DNA from: Nonlabens arenilitoris
Lineage (GTDB): Bacteria; Bacteroidota; Bacteroidia; Flavobacteriales; Flavobacteriaceae
Length of the DNA: 64,000 nucleotides
Assembly (NCBI RefSeq): GCF_002954765.1
Contig: NZ_MTPW01000001.1
Span: forward strand, 1,191,501 to 1,255,500
Reading direction: 5' to 3'
Part shown: piece after piece, positions 27,171 through 36,208 of the stretch
How positions within the stretch are numbered: position 1 is the stretch's first letter
Layout of the letters: each line of letters starts with the position of its first letter
Program-made: the position numbers and the translations under genes
The notes under the pieces: model-generated
The model's input: the letters and a program-made list of their open reading frames with translations, nothing else
Databases searched by the model: none
Told to the model about the DNA's origin: nothing

Positions 27171-27178
27171 CAAACTTA
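27171..27178 (-). promoter_or_regulatory. Possible -7 element (TAAGTTTG) for the vWA gene
   Basis: The minus strand reads TAAGTTTG, a match to TAnnTTTG, 20 nt before the ATG at 27151. No clear -33 TTG. Confidence 0.35.
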
Positions 27179-27186
27179 AGCGCATA

Positions 27187-27217
27187 AAAAAGGCGCTCAT
27201 AGCTATAATGAGCGCCT
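27187..27217 (-). terminator. Terminator of the 27243 lipoprotein gene
   Basis: Perfect 10-bp arms AGGCGCTCAT / ATGAGCGCCT with a 7-nt loop. The flanking A-run on the left becomes a T-run on the minus-strand transcript. Confidence 0.8.
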
Positions 27218-27242
27218 ACTATATTTGAATGAGTGAAATGAC

Positions 27243-27737
27243 CTATTGAGGCATAGAAGGCATATCTAATTGCGAGCGTTCTTGAATATCAAGCAGCTTT
27301 ACATAGCTTATGGAATCACTATTTATTTCTTTTAAAGCAATAACGGCTTCATTATCTTTCAACTCAAACGGGAATTTCTCAATATTGGGCGCTTCATTTT
27401 GCGCCTCTTTTTTAGAATCCAGATCCATGATCAGATCCTGACGATTATTAAAATCTGTGCGGAATCGTGACACCATCATCATGCGGTCATCTGCCGTGTA
27501 GTTTACTGTTTTATTAACGCTATTGCGAAAGTAGATCGCAACAACCTCTTTACCACTAGTAAGCTTTGTAGGAAAATATAAAGTGATACCACTACCAGAT
27601 CCAGGTGCTCCACCATTCCATGCTTGTGCATATGCTTGTTGAGAGACCGGAAAGTCTGCAGTTGTATAGGTTTCTGACATTTTTTGGGCTCCACAAGAGC
27701 TAATCGTCAAGGCTAGTAAAATATAGATTGCTTTCAT
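27243..27737 (-). CDS. Small lipoprotein, unknown function
   Basis: 164 residues with a lipoprotein signal ending in ISSCGAQ (Cys15). The mature part has a Gly-rich stretch (NGGAPGSGSGITLYFP) and otherwise beta strands (KEVVAIYFRNS, RMMMVSRFRTDF). No family recognised. It is monocistronic with a strong terminator. Confidence 0.6.
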   Translation of the reverse strand: MKAIYILLALTISSCGAQKMSETYTTADFPVSQQAYAQAWNGGAPGSGSGITLYFPTKLTSGKEVVAIYFRNSVNKTVNYTADDRMMMVSRFRTDFNNRQDLIMDLDSKKEAQNEAPNIEKFPFELKDNEAVIALKEINSDSISYVKLLDIQERSQLDMPSMPQ

Positions 27738-27797
27738 AGGTGTAATTTACGGATTGTTGTTCAAATGTGGTGCCAATAGAAAATTACGCATATAAAT

Positions 27798-28346
27798 TTA
27801 TTGTTGTAATAGCTTTAAAAAACGTGTTTCTTTGATAATCTGATTTATAATTATAGCGCCTACAACGATTAGAGAAATCACTGCTGAGGCGATTAGATAG
27901 AGGTAAAATCCATTAGAAAACTCATTCTTAAAATAGGGAAATAATAAATACAATCCATAGCAGTAAACAGCAAAACATACTGGTGTGAGAATGTAATTGA
28001 TTTTCATACGCCACTTATAATATCTTTTTAGGTATAGCTTATAAGTTTTGGCATCCATTGAAGCAAGTTTTGAAGCCTTTTTAAGTTTTGAATACATCTC
28101 GATGATGATTCTCACTAGCATAGAAGCAACCATTAAAGTAAGTCCCAGGCTAAAGCTATTAAATGAATTAGGCAAGTAGAGTGTAGCATAAGCAATCAAA
28201 ATTAAAACGGTAATTCCCATTACAATTAAGCCTATATTCTGTTTACGTCGCTGTTGATTTGCCTTAGCTATAATAGAACTAGGTTCAGGAATCGTATGAG
28301 ATGATTTATTTTCATTCCATACTTTATTTAAAATATCGTTATCCAT
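27798..28346 (-). CDS. Membrane protein paired with an ECF sigma factor (possible anti-sigma)
   Basis: 182 residues: a ~38-residue charged N-terminus (NDILNKVWNENKSSHTIPEP) and four hydrophobic segments. It overlaps the sigma gene by 8 nt, so translation is coupled. Position and topology suggest an anti-sigma or sensor partner, but it lacks a recognisable zinc anti-sigma motif. This role is inference. Confidence 0.6.
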   Translation of the reverse strand: MDNDILNKVWNENKSSHTIPEPSSIIAKANQQRRKQNIGLIVMGITVLILIAYATLYLPNSFNSFSLGLTLMVASMLVRIIIEMYSKLKKASKLASMDAKTYKLYLKRYYKWRMKINYILTPVCFAVYCYGLYLLFPYFKNEFSNGFYLYLIASAVISLIVVGAIIINQIIKETRFLKLLQQ

Positions 28347-28830
28347 TTTTTATACATTTTAAAAGTGATTTTCTAATACGACTTAATCTGGTTCTAAGAG
28401 TTCCATGCTCTAAACCTGCCGTATTTGCAATGGTAGATTGAGGGATTTCCTCTAACTCCATTAAAATAAGTGTTTTATTTTGTGATGTTAATTGATTGAT
28501 GCAGTGATACATCTTTTGAATCATGCCTGTGCGATCTTCAGTTATCTCATTAGAATCTGTTTGATCACTGACTAGTCTTTCTGTTGTAACTTTTCTTTTA
28601 GGAGTTCTTAAATCACTGAGACAGGTGTTTACCGCTATTCTATAAATCCATGTACTGATGGAAGAATCACCCTTAAATGATTTTCTGTGATTCCAGACTT
28701 TAATAAACGTCTCTTGATGCCAGTCTTTTGCTAGGTCTACATCACCAGCAGCATAACCTATACAAAGTCGATACACTTTATCTGAGTGCTTATTGTAAAT
28801 TTCTTTAAAATCTGTTTCTATGTGAATCAT
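28339..28830 (-). CDS. ECF-type RNA polymerase sigma factor
   Basis: 163 residues. Region 2 is VYRLCIGYAAGDVDLAKDWHQETFIKVW with ISTWIYRIAVNTCLSDLR; region 4 is MELEEIPQSTIANTAGLEHGTLRTRLSRIRKSL. It sits between a hydrolase lipoprotein gene (shared base at 28830) and a membrane protein gene (8-nt overlap), making a tight three-gene unit. Targets are unknown. Confidence 0.92.
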   Translation of the reverse strand: MIHIETDFKEIYNKHSDKVYRLCIGYAAGDVDLAKDWHQETFIKVWNHRKSFKGDSSISTWIYRIAVNTCLSDLRTPKRKVTTERLVSDQTDSNEITEDRTGMIQKMYHCINQLTSQNKTLILMELEEIPQSTIANTAGLEHGTLRTRLSRIRKSLLKCIKNG

Positions 28831-29675
28831 TACTCAGCCAGTACTTGTAAAATTTGACTCGTAAACCAATCAGGTTGATCTAACATAATAAAGTGAGCGG
28901 AATCTTTAGATATTATTAAATGATATTCTTTAAGATTTTTATATTGAGTTTCATAGGTATTTCTGGACATGTCTTCCCCATAAGGTAGTGCAGCTGCAAG
29001 TATTGTAACAGGCACATTAATTTTATTAAGATCTTCTCTCATGTCTAATTTAAGATAATCGGTATATCCATAGACATAGGTTTTACGGTCTGCGGCAAGT
29101 ATCCAGTTTTTGATTTGCGTTTGTGCTTCAGAATTAGTGCTCATTCCCATAGACATTCCTATTGCCATTTGCTCAAAGTTTTCTTGACTCATCTCTAGTT
29201 GTTGTTTATTAAAAGCACTGTCATAAGATAAATTATCTGGATTAAAATCTGGAAACATGAGAGCACCAGCTGCAGGCAACGCATCTACTAGTATTAATTG
29301 ACTTATTTTAGAATTTTCTCTGCTAGCAAGCCAGGTAGCGATAGTACCACCTAAACTATGACCTATAATAATGACATCTTCTAACTTATTATCAATAATA
29401 TAGTTTTCTAGAGATTCATTTACTTTAGGTAACCACGGGAACTCTATAGGCTCCATAGAACCAAATCCGGCCAAAGTCACTACATGACATTGATACTTAT
29501 TTTTTAATTGATCTACCGTTGGATTCCAAATCTCACCAGGCACAGTAAAACCAGGAAGAAATAATATAGGCTGGCCAGATCCAGATACTTCTACCTGAAT
29601 TGCCTTTTGATCATCACAAGCAAATACCAACACAGAAAGACAAAGTGCAACAAATAGGGAAATAATTTTTTTCAT
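28830..29675 (-). CDS. Alpha/beta hydrolase lipoprotein
   Basis: 281 residues with signal MKKIISLFVALCLSVLVFAC (lipid Cys20). It has a full alpha/beta-hydrolase layout: oxyanion strand PILFLPGFTVPGEIW, nucleophile elbow VIIGHSLGGT and a C-terminal acid/His region (SKDSAHFIMLDQPDWF). Substrate unknown. First gene of the sigma-factor unit, so it may act in the same stress or surface response. Confidence 0.85.
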   Translation of the reverse strand: MKKIISLFVALCLSVLVFACDDQKAIQVEVSGSGQPILFLPGFTVPGEIWNPTVDQLKNKYQCHVVTLAGFGSMEPIEFPWLPKVNESLENYIIDNKLEDVIIIGHSLGGTIATWLASRENSKISQLILVDALPAAGALMFPDFNPDNLSYDSAFNKQQLEMSQENFEQMAIGMSMGMSTNSEAQTQIKNWILAADRKTYVYGYTDYLKLDMREDLNKINVPVTILAAALPYGEDMSRNTYETQYKNLKEYHLIISKDSAHFIMLDQPDWFTSQILQVLAE

Positions 29676-29757
29676 GATTTCGAATTTAAAGTTTCCCTTT
29701 AGATGCAGAAGTCAAAAAATGTTACATGTATATTCAAAAAAAGTTTGAGTATCAAAA

Positions 29758-29781
29758 AAGCCTTTCATTTCTGAAAGGCTT
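29758..29781 (-). terminator. Terminator after the ATP synthase operon
   Basis: Perfect 9-bp arms AGCCTTTCA / TGAAAGGCT around TTTC, followed by TTTTTT on the minus-strand transcript. It lies 60 nt past the atpG stop. A second 8-bp hairpin (ATGCTGAA / TTCAGCAT, 29801-29821) precedes it. Confidence 0.8.
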
Positions 29782-29840
29782 CTTGATATTATAAAATGAG
29801 ATGCTGAAATAAATTCAGCATGACCGCTTTGAATAGTATT

Positions 29841-30716
29841 TTAATTATTCAACGCTTCTGCTCCACCTACGATTTCAAGGATCTCGTTAGTAATCGCAGC
29901 CTGACGCGCTTTATTATAAGTTAACTTCAACTGATCTCTAAGTTCTGTTGCATTATCTGTTGCTTTATGCATTGCAGTCATACGTGCACCGTGCTCACTA
30001 GCCCAAGAATCACGTACTCCTTTGTACAATTGCATTTTTAAAGACTTAGGTATTAACTCTTCAATGATTTCTTCCTTAGAAGGCTCAAAAATGTAATCTA
30101 GCTCTTTTTGAGTTTCGATAGCTGCTTCATCCTTTGCCACAGGTTTAAGTGGCAAGAAATCTTCAGTCATTATAATTTGAGTAGCAGCATTTTTAAAACT
30201 GTTATATACTAAAACAATTTTATCAAATTCACCTGTTACAAACAGCTCCATCAACTCTTCAGCAATTAGAGCAACGTTATCAAAAGATATGTCATCAAAA
30301 AGATCACTCTTGTTTGAGATAATATTATCGGTCTTCTTTGCAAAATCGTTTGCCTTCTTACCTATGGTCATGTAAGAAACAGCGACACCATTTAAGTCTT
30401 CTTGATTCAAACGAATCAATTCTTTAATAATATTAGAGTTAAAAGCACCTGCCAGCCCACGATTAGAAGTAATAGCGACAACTAAGGCTTTTTTTACTTC
30501 ACGTTGCTCTGCAAATTTGCTTCCAGCTTCACCTTCCATGGTAGAGCTTAGACTCTGTAAAATCTCAGTAAGCTTATCAGAATAAGGACGCATTGCTGTA
30601 ATAGCATCTTGTGCTTTTTTAAGCTTTGCTGCACTCACCATCTTCATAGCAGATGTAATCTGCATGGTAGAAGATACTGATGAAATTCTGTTTCTTATTT
30701 CTTTAAGATTCGCCAT
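29841..30716 (-). CDS. atpG: ATP synthase F1 subunit gamma
   Basis: Central rotor shaft of F1, 291 residues. Typical N-terminus MANLKEIRNRISSVSSTMQITSAMKMVSAAKLKKA, the TSNRGLAGAFN segment and a C-terminal MTAMHKATDNATELRDQLKLTYNKARQAAIT. It follows atpA after 71 bp that hold a large hairpin. It is the last ATP synthase gene of this cluster; atpD and atpC are not in the window. Confidence 0.97.
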   Translation of the reverse strand: MANLKEIRNRISSVSSTMQITSAMKMVSAAKLKKAQDAITAMRPYSDKLTEILQSLSSTMEGEAGSKFAEQREVKKALVVAITSNRGLAGAFNSNIIKELIRLNQEDLNGVAVSYMTIGKKANDFAKKTDNIISNKSDLFDDISFDNVALIAEELMELFVTGEFDKIVLVYNSFKNAATQIIMTEDFLPLKPVAKDEAAIETQKELDYIFEPSKEEIIEELIPKSLKMQLYKGVRDSWASEHGARMTAMHKATDNATELRDQLKLTYNKARQAAITNEILEIVGGAEALNN

Positions 30717-30745
30717 AATTTGTTAGAAGTTAGAGGTTAGAAGTC

Positions 30746-30774
30746 AGAGATGAGAAACACGATTTCTCATCTCT
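30746..30774 (-). repeat. Perfect 12-bp hairpin between atpA and atpG
   Basis: AGAGATGAGAAA and TTTCTCATCTCT around a 5-nt loop, with imperfect outward extension (TAGAGGTT / AATCTCTA). The left flank repeats TTAGAAG/TTAGAGG units. It is not followed by a T-run on the transcript, so an mRNA stability or processing element is more likely than a terminator. Confidence 0.6.
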
Positions 30775-30787
30775 AATCTCTAAGTTC

Positions 30788-32362
30788 TTAGTATCTACTA
30801 GAAAGATCTTTTGCTACTGCTGTAAGTGTATCAATCACTTCATCAGTAAGTTTTCCAGCTTTAAGAGTATCTAGAGTTCCTCTATGCTTTGCATTAAGTA
30901 ATTCTATAAAGTCTCTTTCAAATTCTTTTACTTTTTCAACAGGAACGTTTTTCAATAAGTTCTTAGAACCTGCATAGATAATTGCAATCTGATCTTCAAC
31001 AGTGTAAGGATCATTTTCTGCTTGCTTTAATATCTCAACGTTTCTCTTTCCTTTTTCAATAACACCTAAAGTAGTTGCATCAAGGTCAGAACCGAACTTT
31101 GCAAACGCTTCAAGTTCACGGAAAGCTGCCTGGTCTAATTTTAAAGTACCAGATACTTTTTTCATAGACTTGATCTGTGCAGATCCACCAACACGCGATA
31201 CAGAGATACCTACATTAATCGCAGGACGTACACCAGAGTTGAATAAATCACCATCTAGGAAAATCTGTCCATCTGTAATCGAGATTACGTTAGTAGGGAT
31301 ATAAGCAGATACGTCACCAGCTTGTGTTTCAATAATAGGAAGTGCAGTAAGAGATCCACCACCTTTAACGATAGGTTTTAAACTATCTGGTAGGTCGTTC
31401 ATGTTTTTTGCGATTTCATCATCTGCAATAACCTTTGCTGCACGCTCCAATAATCTTGAGTGAAGGAAGAATACATCTCCAGGATATGCCTCACGTCCTG
31501 GTGGACGACGTAAAAGTAGAGAGATCTCACGATAAGCAACTGCTTGCTTAGATAAATCATCATAAATGATAAGTGCTGGACGACCAGTATCACGGAAGTA
31601 CTCACCTATCGATGCTCCAGCAAATGGTGCATAAACCTGCATTGCTGCTGGGTCAGATGCATTTGCAGCAACAATTGTAGTATAAGCAAGAGCACCTTTT
31701 TCTTCAAGCACTTTTGCAATGTTTGCAACTGTAGAGGCTTTTTGTCCTATAGCTACATATATACAGTATACTGGCTCACCAGCATCGTAAAATTCTTTTT
31801 GGTTAAGAATCGTGTCAATACAAACTGTAGTTTTACCAGTCTGACGGTCACCAATTACAAGCTCACGTTGTCCACGACCTACAGGAATCATTGCATCAAT
31901 AGACTTAATACCTGTTTGTAATGGTTCCGTTACCGGTTGACGGAAAACAACTCCAGGAGCTTTGCGCTCTAGAGGCATTTCATATAAGTCACCTTCAATA
32001 GCACCTTTACCATCGATAGGCTCACCTAATGTGTTGACAACACGACCTACAATACCTTCACCTACTTTAAGAGATGCGATACGTTGTGTGCGTTTCACAG
32101 TGTCACCTTCAGCGATACCAGTTGACGGGCCTAAAAGTACCACACCTACATTATCTTCTTCTAGGTTAAGAACGATACCTTCAATCCCAGATGTAAACGC
32201 AACTAGTTCACCATATTGGGCGTTAGAAAGACCGTAAACACGTGCGATACCATCACCTACTGTAAGTACGGTTCCCACTTCATCAAGTGATGCAGTTGCA
32301 TCAAAACCTGATAATTGTTGCTTAAGTATTGCAGATACTTCTGCTGGATTTACTTCTGCCAT
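30788..32362 (-). CDS. atpA: ATP synthase F1 subunit alpha
   Basis: Nucleotide-binding non-catalytic subunit of F1, 524 residues. Walker [13 protein letters not shown] synthase signature [17 protein letters not shown], and N-terminal [16 protein letters not shown] are present. Length normal. Between atpH and this gene is a 93-bp gap carrying a palindrome copy. Confidence 0.98.
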   Translation of the reverse strand: MAEVNPAEVSAILKQQLSGFDATASLDEVGTVLTVGDGIARVYGLSNAQYGELVAFTSGIEGIVLNLEEDNVGVVLLGPSTGIAEGDTVKRTQRIASLKVGEGIVGRVVNTLGEPIDGKGAIEGDLYEMPLERKAPGVVFRQPVTEPLQTGIKSIDAMIPVGRGQRELVIGDRQTGKTTVCIDTILNQKEFYDAGEPVYCIYVAIGQKASTVANIAKVLEEKGALAYTTIVAANASDPAAMQVYAPFAGASIGEYFRDTGRPALIIYDDLSKQAVAYREISLLLRRPPGREAYPGDVFFLHSRLLERAAKVIADDEIAKNMNDLPDSLKPIVKGGGSLTALPIIETQAGDVSAYIPTNVISITDGQIFLDGDLFNSGVRPAINVGISVSRVGGSAQIKSMKKVSGTLKLDQAAFRELEAFAKFGSDLDATTLGVIEKGKRNVEILKQAENDPYTVEDQIAIIYAGSKNLLKNVPVEKVKEFERDFIELLNAKHRGTLDTLKAGKLTDEVIDTLTAVAKDLSSRY

Positions 32363-32420
32363 GTTCTTGTTTTTATTCTTATCAAATAGGTCGTAATGAC
32401 CATTTATTCTTAATTAAATA

Positions 32421-32436
32421 CGCTTTCGCGAAAGCG
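32421..32436. repeat. Iterated palindrome, copy 8 (intergenic, atpH-atpA)
   Basis: CGCTTTCGCGAAAGCG inside the ATP synthase operon, between atpH and atpA. It would form an 8-bp GC-rich stem in the transcript. Confidence 0.9.
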
Positions 32437-32455
32437 GAAATTTAAAATACATTTA

Positions 32456-32992
32456 CTATCTCGCAGCAAATGTTCTTTTTAATTGTCCTAATTTGTTTGC
32501 TACACTAGCATTGATTTCTTGATCACCTACTCTAAGTATAAATCCACCTAAGATAGACTCATCAATCTTCTTCTCTAATGTAATGTCTTTACCAGCAAGC
32601 TCTTTTGCTTTTGCTAGCACTTTTTGTTCTAAATCAGCAGAAATTTCAACGGCAGTTGTTACCGTAGCAATCTCGCGCTTATTCATTTCTTCAAAAAGTA
32701 AAATATACTTTGTAGCGACATCCATTAATATATCTGCACGCTTATTATCTACTAATAGGTCAAAAGATCCCATTGTGATCGCACCTGCATCTTTAAAAAC
32801 CTGACGCAATGCGCCACGTTTCTGTTCTGATTTGATTAACGGACTGCTCATGAAGTCACGTAATTCTTTATTACCATTAAGGGTAACTAGAATGGTCTTC
32901 ATTTCCTCATTAACAGCGACAGCTTCACTCTTATCTATTGCTAGACTAAGAATAGCATTTGCGTATCGGGATGCAGCTCTAGATAATTTCAT
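32456..32992 (-). CDS. atpH: ATP synthase F1 subunit delta
   Basis: OSCP/delta stator subunit linking F1 to the b subunits, 178 residues. RYANAILSLAIDKSEAV at the N-terminus and the C-terminal ILGGFILRVGDQEINASVANKLGQLKR are diagnostic. The gene follows atpF by 4 nt. Confidence 0.96.
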   Translation of the reverse strand: MKLSRAASRYANAILSLAIDKSEAVAVNEEMKTILVTLNGNKELRDFMSSPLIKSEQKRGALRQVFKDAGAITMGSFDLLVDNKRADILMDVATKYILLFEEMNKREIATVTTAVEISADLEQKVLAKAKELAGKDITLEKKIDESILGGFILRVGDQEINASVANKLGQLKRTFAAR

Positions 32993-32996
32993 GTTC

Positions 32997-33494
32997 TTAG
33001 ATATTTGCTTCGGCTAGTAATTGCTCGATAAGTGCATGTTGTGCATCTTTATGAGAAAGCTCTTTACGTGTCACTTTTTCTGCAATGTCTACAGAAAGAT
33101 TTGCTACTTGAGATTTAATGTCTGCAAGTGCTGCTTTCTTCTCTGCTTCAATTGCTTCTTGAGCTTGAGCTATAATTTTATCTGCTTTTTCTTGAGCTTG
33201 ACCTGCAGCATCTGCAATCATCTTCTCTTTAATCTCACGTGCATCTTTAAGCATCTCGTCTCTTTGAGCACGAGCCTCTTGTGCGGCAGCTTGATTAGAA
33301 GCTTCAAGATTAGCCATTTCTATTTTTGCATTTTCTGCAGCAGCTAGTGCTTCAGCAATTCCTTCTTCTCTTTCAGAAAGAGCATTAAGAATAGGTTTCC
33401 ATGCAAATTTTCTCATCAATACAATTAAGATGATAAGAATAAGTGCTTGCATGAAAAACAAGCCTGGCGAAAAATCATTAATTAAATCTAACAT
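32997..33494 (-). CDS. atpF: ATP synthase F0 subunit b
   Basis: Peripheral stalk, 165 residues: one N-terminal membrane helix (LFFMQALILIILIVLMRKFAW) followed by a long charged coiled coil (residues 40-150, Ala/Glu/Lys-rich). KPILNALSEREEGI matches the family. It lies between atpE and atpH. Confidence 0.96.
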   Translation of the reverse strand: MLDLINDFSPGLFFMQALILIILIVLMRKFAWKPILNALSEREEGIAEALAAAENAKIEMANLEASNQAAAQEARAQRDEMLKDAREIKEKMIADAAGQAQEKADKIIAQAQEAIEAEKKAALADIKSQVANLSVDIAEKVTRKELSHKDAQHALIEQLLAEANI

Positions 33495-33528
33495 AATAAA
33501 ATGTTGTTGTGTTTAAAATTTAATAGTT

Positions 33529-33565
33529 AAACAGTTCTTACAACCAACCGTTGCAAGAACTGTTT
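33529..33565 (-). repeat. Perfect 11-bp hairpin downstream of atpE
   Basis: AAACAGTTCTT and AAGAACTGTTT arms with a 15-nt loop, 17 nt after the atpE stop and before atpF. On the transcript it is not followed by a clear T-run. Its position suits a partial terminator or 3' stabiliser that raises c-subunit output over the rest of the operon. Confidence 0.6.
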
Positions 33566-33581
33566 GTTTTTTGAACTCTTA

Positions 33582-33800
<219 letters not shown>

Positions 33801-33814
33801 TTAAACAAAAAAAA

Positions 33815-35014
33815 TTAAATAAAACGTTCTCTTACCTCATCAATGTCATCTTCTTCAGCGCCAGCATGCTCGTGGTGATCATGCTCTGCAACTGCCATCC
33901 CTATAAATAGAGCAGATAACATAGTAAAGATAAATGCCTGTAAAAAGGCTACTAATAATTCTATAACTGATAAGAACAAGGTAAGGAAAATAGAAAGTCC
34001 TGTCGAACCTACTACACCGAACTGTGCTTTAAGTGTAATCATTAAGGCAATAAGACCCATAACTACCACGTGACCAGCTGTAATGTTTGCAAATAAACGT
34101 ACAAGAAGTGAGAATGGCTTTGTAAGAAGACCTATTAACTCAATAGGTATTAAAGCTATTTTCATTAATACTGGAACGCCTGGCATCCAGAAGATGTGCA
34201 TCCAGTAATCTTTATTACCACTAAATTGTACTATAATAAATGTAAATAAAGCAAGACATACTGTTACCGCAATCTGCCCTGTAATGTTAAATCCAAATGG
34301 AGTTAATCCTAAAAGGTTACTGATCCAGATTAAGAAAAACACGGTTAATAAATACCCCATGAATTTTCTATACTTAGTCTCACCTATATTAGGACGCGCA
34401 ATCTCATCTCTTACATATAATACTAACGGCTCTAATACACGACCAAATCCAGTTGGGATTTTTTTAGTTTTATATTGTTTTGCTAATGCACCGAAAACTA
34501 ATAACATCAACAATCCTATTAATAGAAGTCCAAAAACAGACTTTGTAATAGACATATCAAACACTCTATGAGCGTTAGTAGGGTGATGATCTGCGTCAAA
34601 GTTAATAGCAGTAGCACCTTTATCTAACTCATATATTTTACTATGTAACTTTGTAAAAGTTGCATCGCCAGCATTTACAAGCACTTTCCCATCATCATCG
34701 TGGTGGAACTTTGAAGACATAAAGAATTTTAAACCTTCACTAGACCACACAATAACAGGCAGTGAAAAACCAACATGCTTTCTTACACCAGCATCATTAG
34801 AATATGAAAATAAATGAAAGTCGTGTGAATCTTTTAAGTGATGATCGATATAGGAATCGATTTCTTCTTTTGTATTCACTTTACCGCCATCTGATTCTAT
34901 TTCATCATCAAAGGCATAATCACCATTGTGTTCTTGAGCTTGTGCTGTCGCAAAAGCTGTAAAGATCAAAGCAAAAAAAGCTATTTTAAAGTACGCTCTA
35001 TACATGTAAATCAC
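33815..35014 (-). CDS. atpB: ATP synthase F0 subunit a, with N-terminal extension
   Basis: Membrane stator subunit forming the ion channel against the c-ring. 399 residues, far longer than the ~270 of E. coli. The first ~160 residues are a signal-like segment (FKIAFFALIFTAFATAQAQ) plus a hydrophilic, His/Asp-rich periplasmic part, as in other Bacteroidota. The essential Arg is in SLLVRLFANITAGH. An alternative ATG three codons later (35005) would serve equally. The C-terminus is acidic and His-rich (EHDHHEHAGAEEDD). Confidence 0.95.
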   Translation of the reverse strand: MIYMYRAYFKIAFFALIFTAFATAQAQEHNGDYAFDDEIESDGGKVNTKEEIDSYIDHHLKDSHDFHLFSYSNDAGVRKHVGFSLPVIVWSSEGLKFFMSSKFHHDDDGKVLVNAGDATFTKLHSKIYELDKGATAINFDADHHPTNAHRVFDMSITKSVFGLLLIGLLMLLVFGALAKQYKTKKIPTGFGRVLEPLVLYVRDEIARPNIGETKYRKFMGYLLTVFFLIWISNLLGLTPFGFNITGQIAVTVCLALFTFIIVQFSGNKDYWMHIFWMPGVPVLMKIALIPIELIGLLTKPFSLLVRLFANITAGHVVVMGLIALMITLKAQFGVVGSTGLSIFLTLFLSVIELLVAFLQAFIFTMLSALFIGMAVAEHDHHEHAGAEEDDIDEVRERFI

Positions 35015-35044
35015 CTTAAAAAGTTAGGTCTCTTAATTCGGGTG

Positions 35045-35052
35045 CAAATGTA
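35045..35052 (-). promoter_or_regulatory. Possible -7 element (TACATTTG) for atpB-E-F-H-A-G
   Basis: The minus strand reads TACATTTG, a match to TAnnTTTG, about 30 nt before the atpB start and after the AtpI-like gene. No good -33 element seen. Confidence 0.4.
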
Positions 35053-35129
35053 TGACAAAAAAACGTGTAAAAAGCGAGCTTTTCAAAGTTAATTTTTTAC
35101 TGCTTTTCAAAGTTTTTTTTAGCAGCCAA

Positions 35130-35492
35130 TTAATTCTTATTAAGCCACTTAATAACTATCGCCGCTTCTAAAAACAAAAAGATAAAATAAGGAATTAGAA
35201 AGCCCAATACCTCAACTTTTGATAAGCTAGGTCCAGTTATCAATTCTGGAAACATAATTAAGACAATTCCAAACTTTATAAAAACCAGTGCTAAAAAAGC
35301 AAATCCTAGCTTATCTGGTACTAATCCGAAGACGTATTTTAATGCGCTAACTGTAATAAAAGCTGCAACACCAAGAAAACTATAAGTTTTCCATAACGGA
35401 ATAGTAGGATGATCTACTATTAAATAATGTATTCCAAAAATAGAAAGTGACAATAATAACAGCAACAAAAAGGTCTTGAGATAAAAATTCAT
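35130..35492 (-). CDS. AtpI-like small membrane protein upstream of atpB
   Basis: 120 residues with four hydrophobic segments. Position directly before atpB and size suggest an accessory protein of the ATP synthase cluster similar to AtpI, but the sequence is not diagnostic. It is separated from atpB by 115 bp containing a promoter-like element. Confidence 0.55.
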   Translation of the reverse strand: MNFYLKTFLLLLLLSLSIFGIHYLIVDHPTIPLWKTYSFLGVAAFITVSALKYVFGLVPDKLGFAFLALVFIKFGIVLIMFPELITGPSLSKVEVLGFLIPYFIFLFLEAAIVIKWLNKN

Positions 35493-35523
35493 GTAGAATA
35501 AGATGTGTGACTATAATGTAAGT

Positions 35524-35931
35524 CTAGGCCGTTTTACCTTTTTTATTGCTATCGCTCAAGTTTTTCACTCCAGTATTCATAGAACAGGTTGCATTAAATG
35601 TAGCACCAGGCTCCACAGCTAATTTTGAAATAACTACTTCGCCATCGATAACTGCGCTTGATTTTAAAGTTAACAAACCAGTAACAGATAGTTTTCCTTT
35701 AAAATTTCCTTCAATATCTGCATTACCACATTCTAAAGAACCATTAATAGATCCATCTTTACCTATAACAACCTTTGCAGGTGTTTGCAACGTTCCATTA
35801 ATTGTTCCATCTATTCTAAAACCACCTTGACTGGTTATGTCTCCTTCTATCACTGTGCCGTGACTGATTCTATTTTGCGATTTCCCTGCTTCCATTTGTC
35901 CTTTTTTTGAACCTTTCTTATCGTTAAACAT
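35524..35931 (-). CDS. Bactofilin (polymer-forming cytoskeletal protein)
   Basis: 135 residues with the bactofilin beta-helix: GTVIEGDITSQGGFRIDGTI, GTLQTPAKVVIGKDGSINGS, ADIEGNFKGKLSVTG and AVIDGEVVISKLAVEPGA. Short charged ends flank the core, as usual. Bactofilins self-assemble into membrane-associated filaments that organise envelope growth or other complexes. It lies between sprE/36152 and the ATP synthase genes. Confidence 0.93.
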   Translation of the reverse strand: MFNDKKGSKKGQMEAGKSQNRISHGTVIEGDITSQGGFRIDGTINGTLQTPAKVVIGKDGSINGSLECGNADIEGNFKGKLSVTGLLTLKSSAVIDGEVVISKLAVEPGATFNATCSMNTGVKNLSDSNKKGKTA

Positions 35932-35942
35932 ATTAAATGTGT

Positions 35943-36152
35943 TTAAAGCATTTCTTTTTCATAATCATCTAAGCTTTTATAAACTTGAATGATTTTATAA
36001 TTCTCTGTTGCAATAGGTATTGCTTTAGTAGTTACGTTGAATCCATTGCTAGGATTTGCCATAAAGTCTCCTAATCCACGACTTCCTAGTTTTGAAGTTA
36101 ATCCATGAACTACAATTAAATTCTCTTGTGGATTATAAACATCTACAGACAC
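35943..36152 (-). CDS. Small conserved protein with unclear start, overlapping the end of sprE
   Basis: The canonical reading from GTG 36152 gives 69 residues (SVDVYNPQENLIVVHGLTS, GSRGLGDFMANPSNGF). The frame is open upstream to 36249 and encodes NYQKLEQLKNQLVKAIEQE..., which looks like a real N-terminus, but it contains no ATG, GTG or TTG. A non-standard ATT (36248) or ATA (36242) start inside the sprE 3' end is possible. Function unknown. Confidence 0.5.
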   Translation of the reverse strand: MSVDVYNPQENLIVVHGLTSKLGSRGLGDFMANPSNGFNVTTKAIPIATENYKIIQVYKSLDDYEKEML

Positions 36153-36208
36153 TGTAAATCCATATTTCTCTTGCTCAATAGCTTTTACTAATTGATTTTT
36201 AAGTTGTT

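Noticed and set aside
32421..32436. Palindrome copies as transcription terminators
   Set aside because: Most lie inside genes or in mid-operon and none is followed by a consistent T-run.
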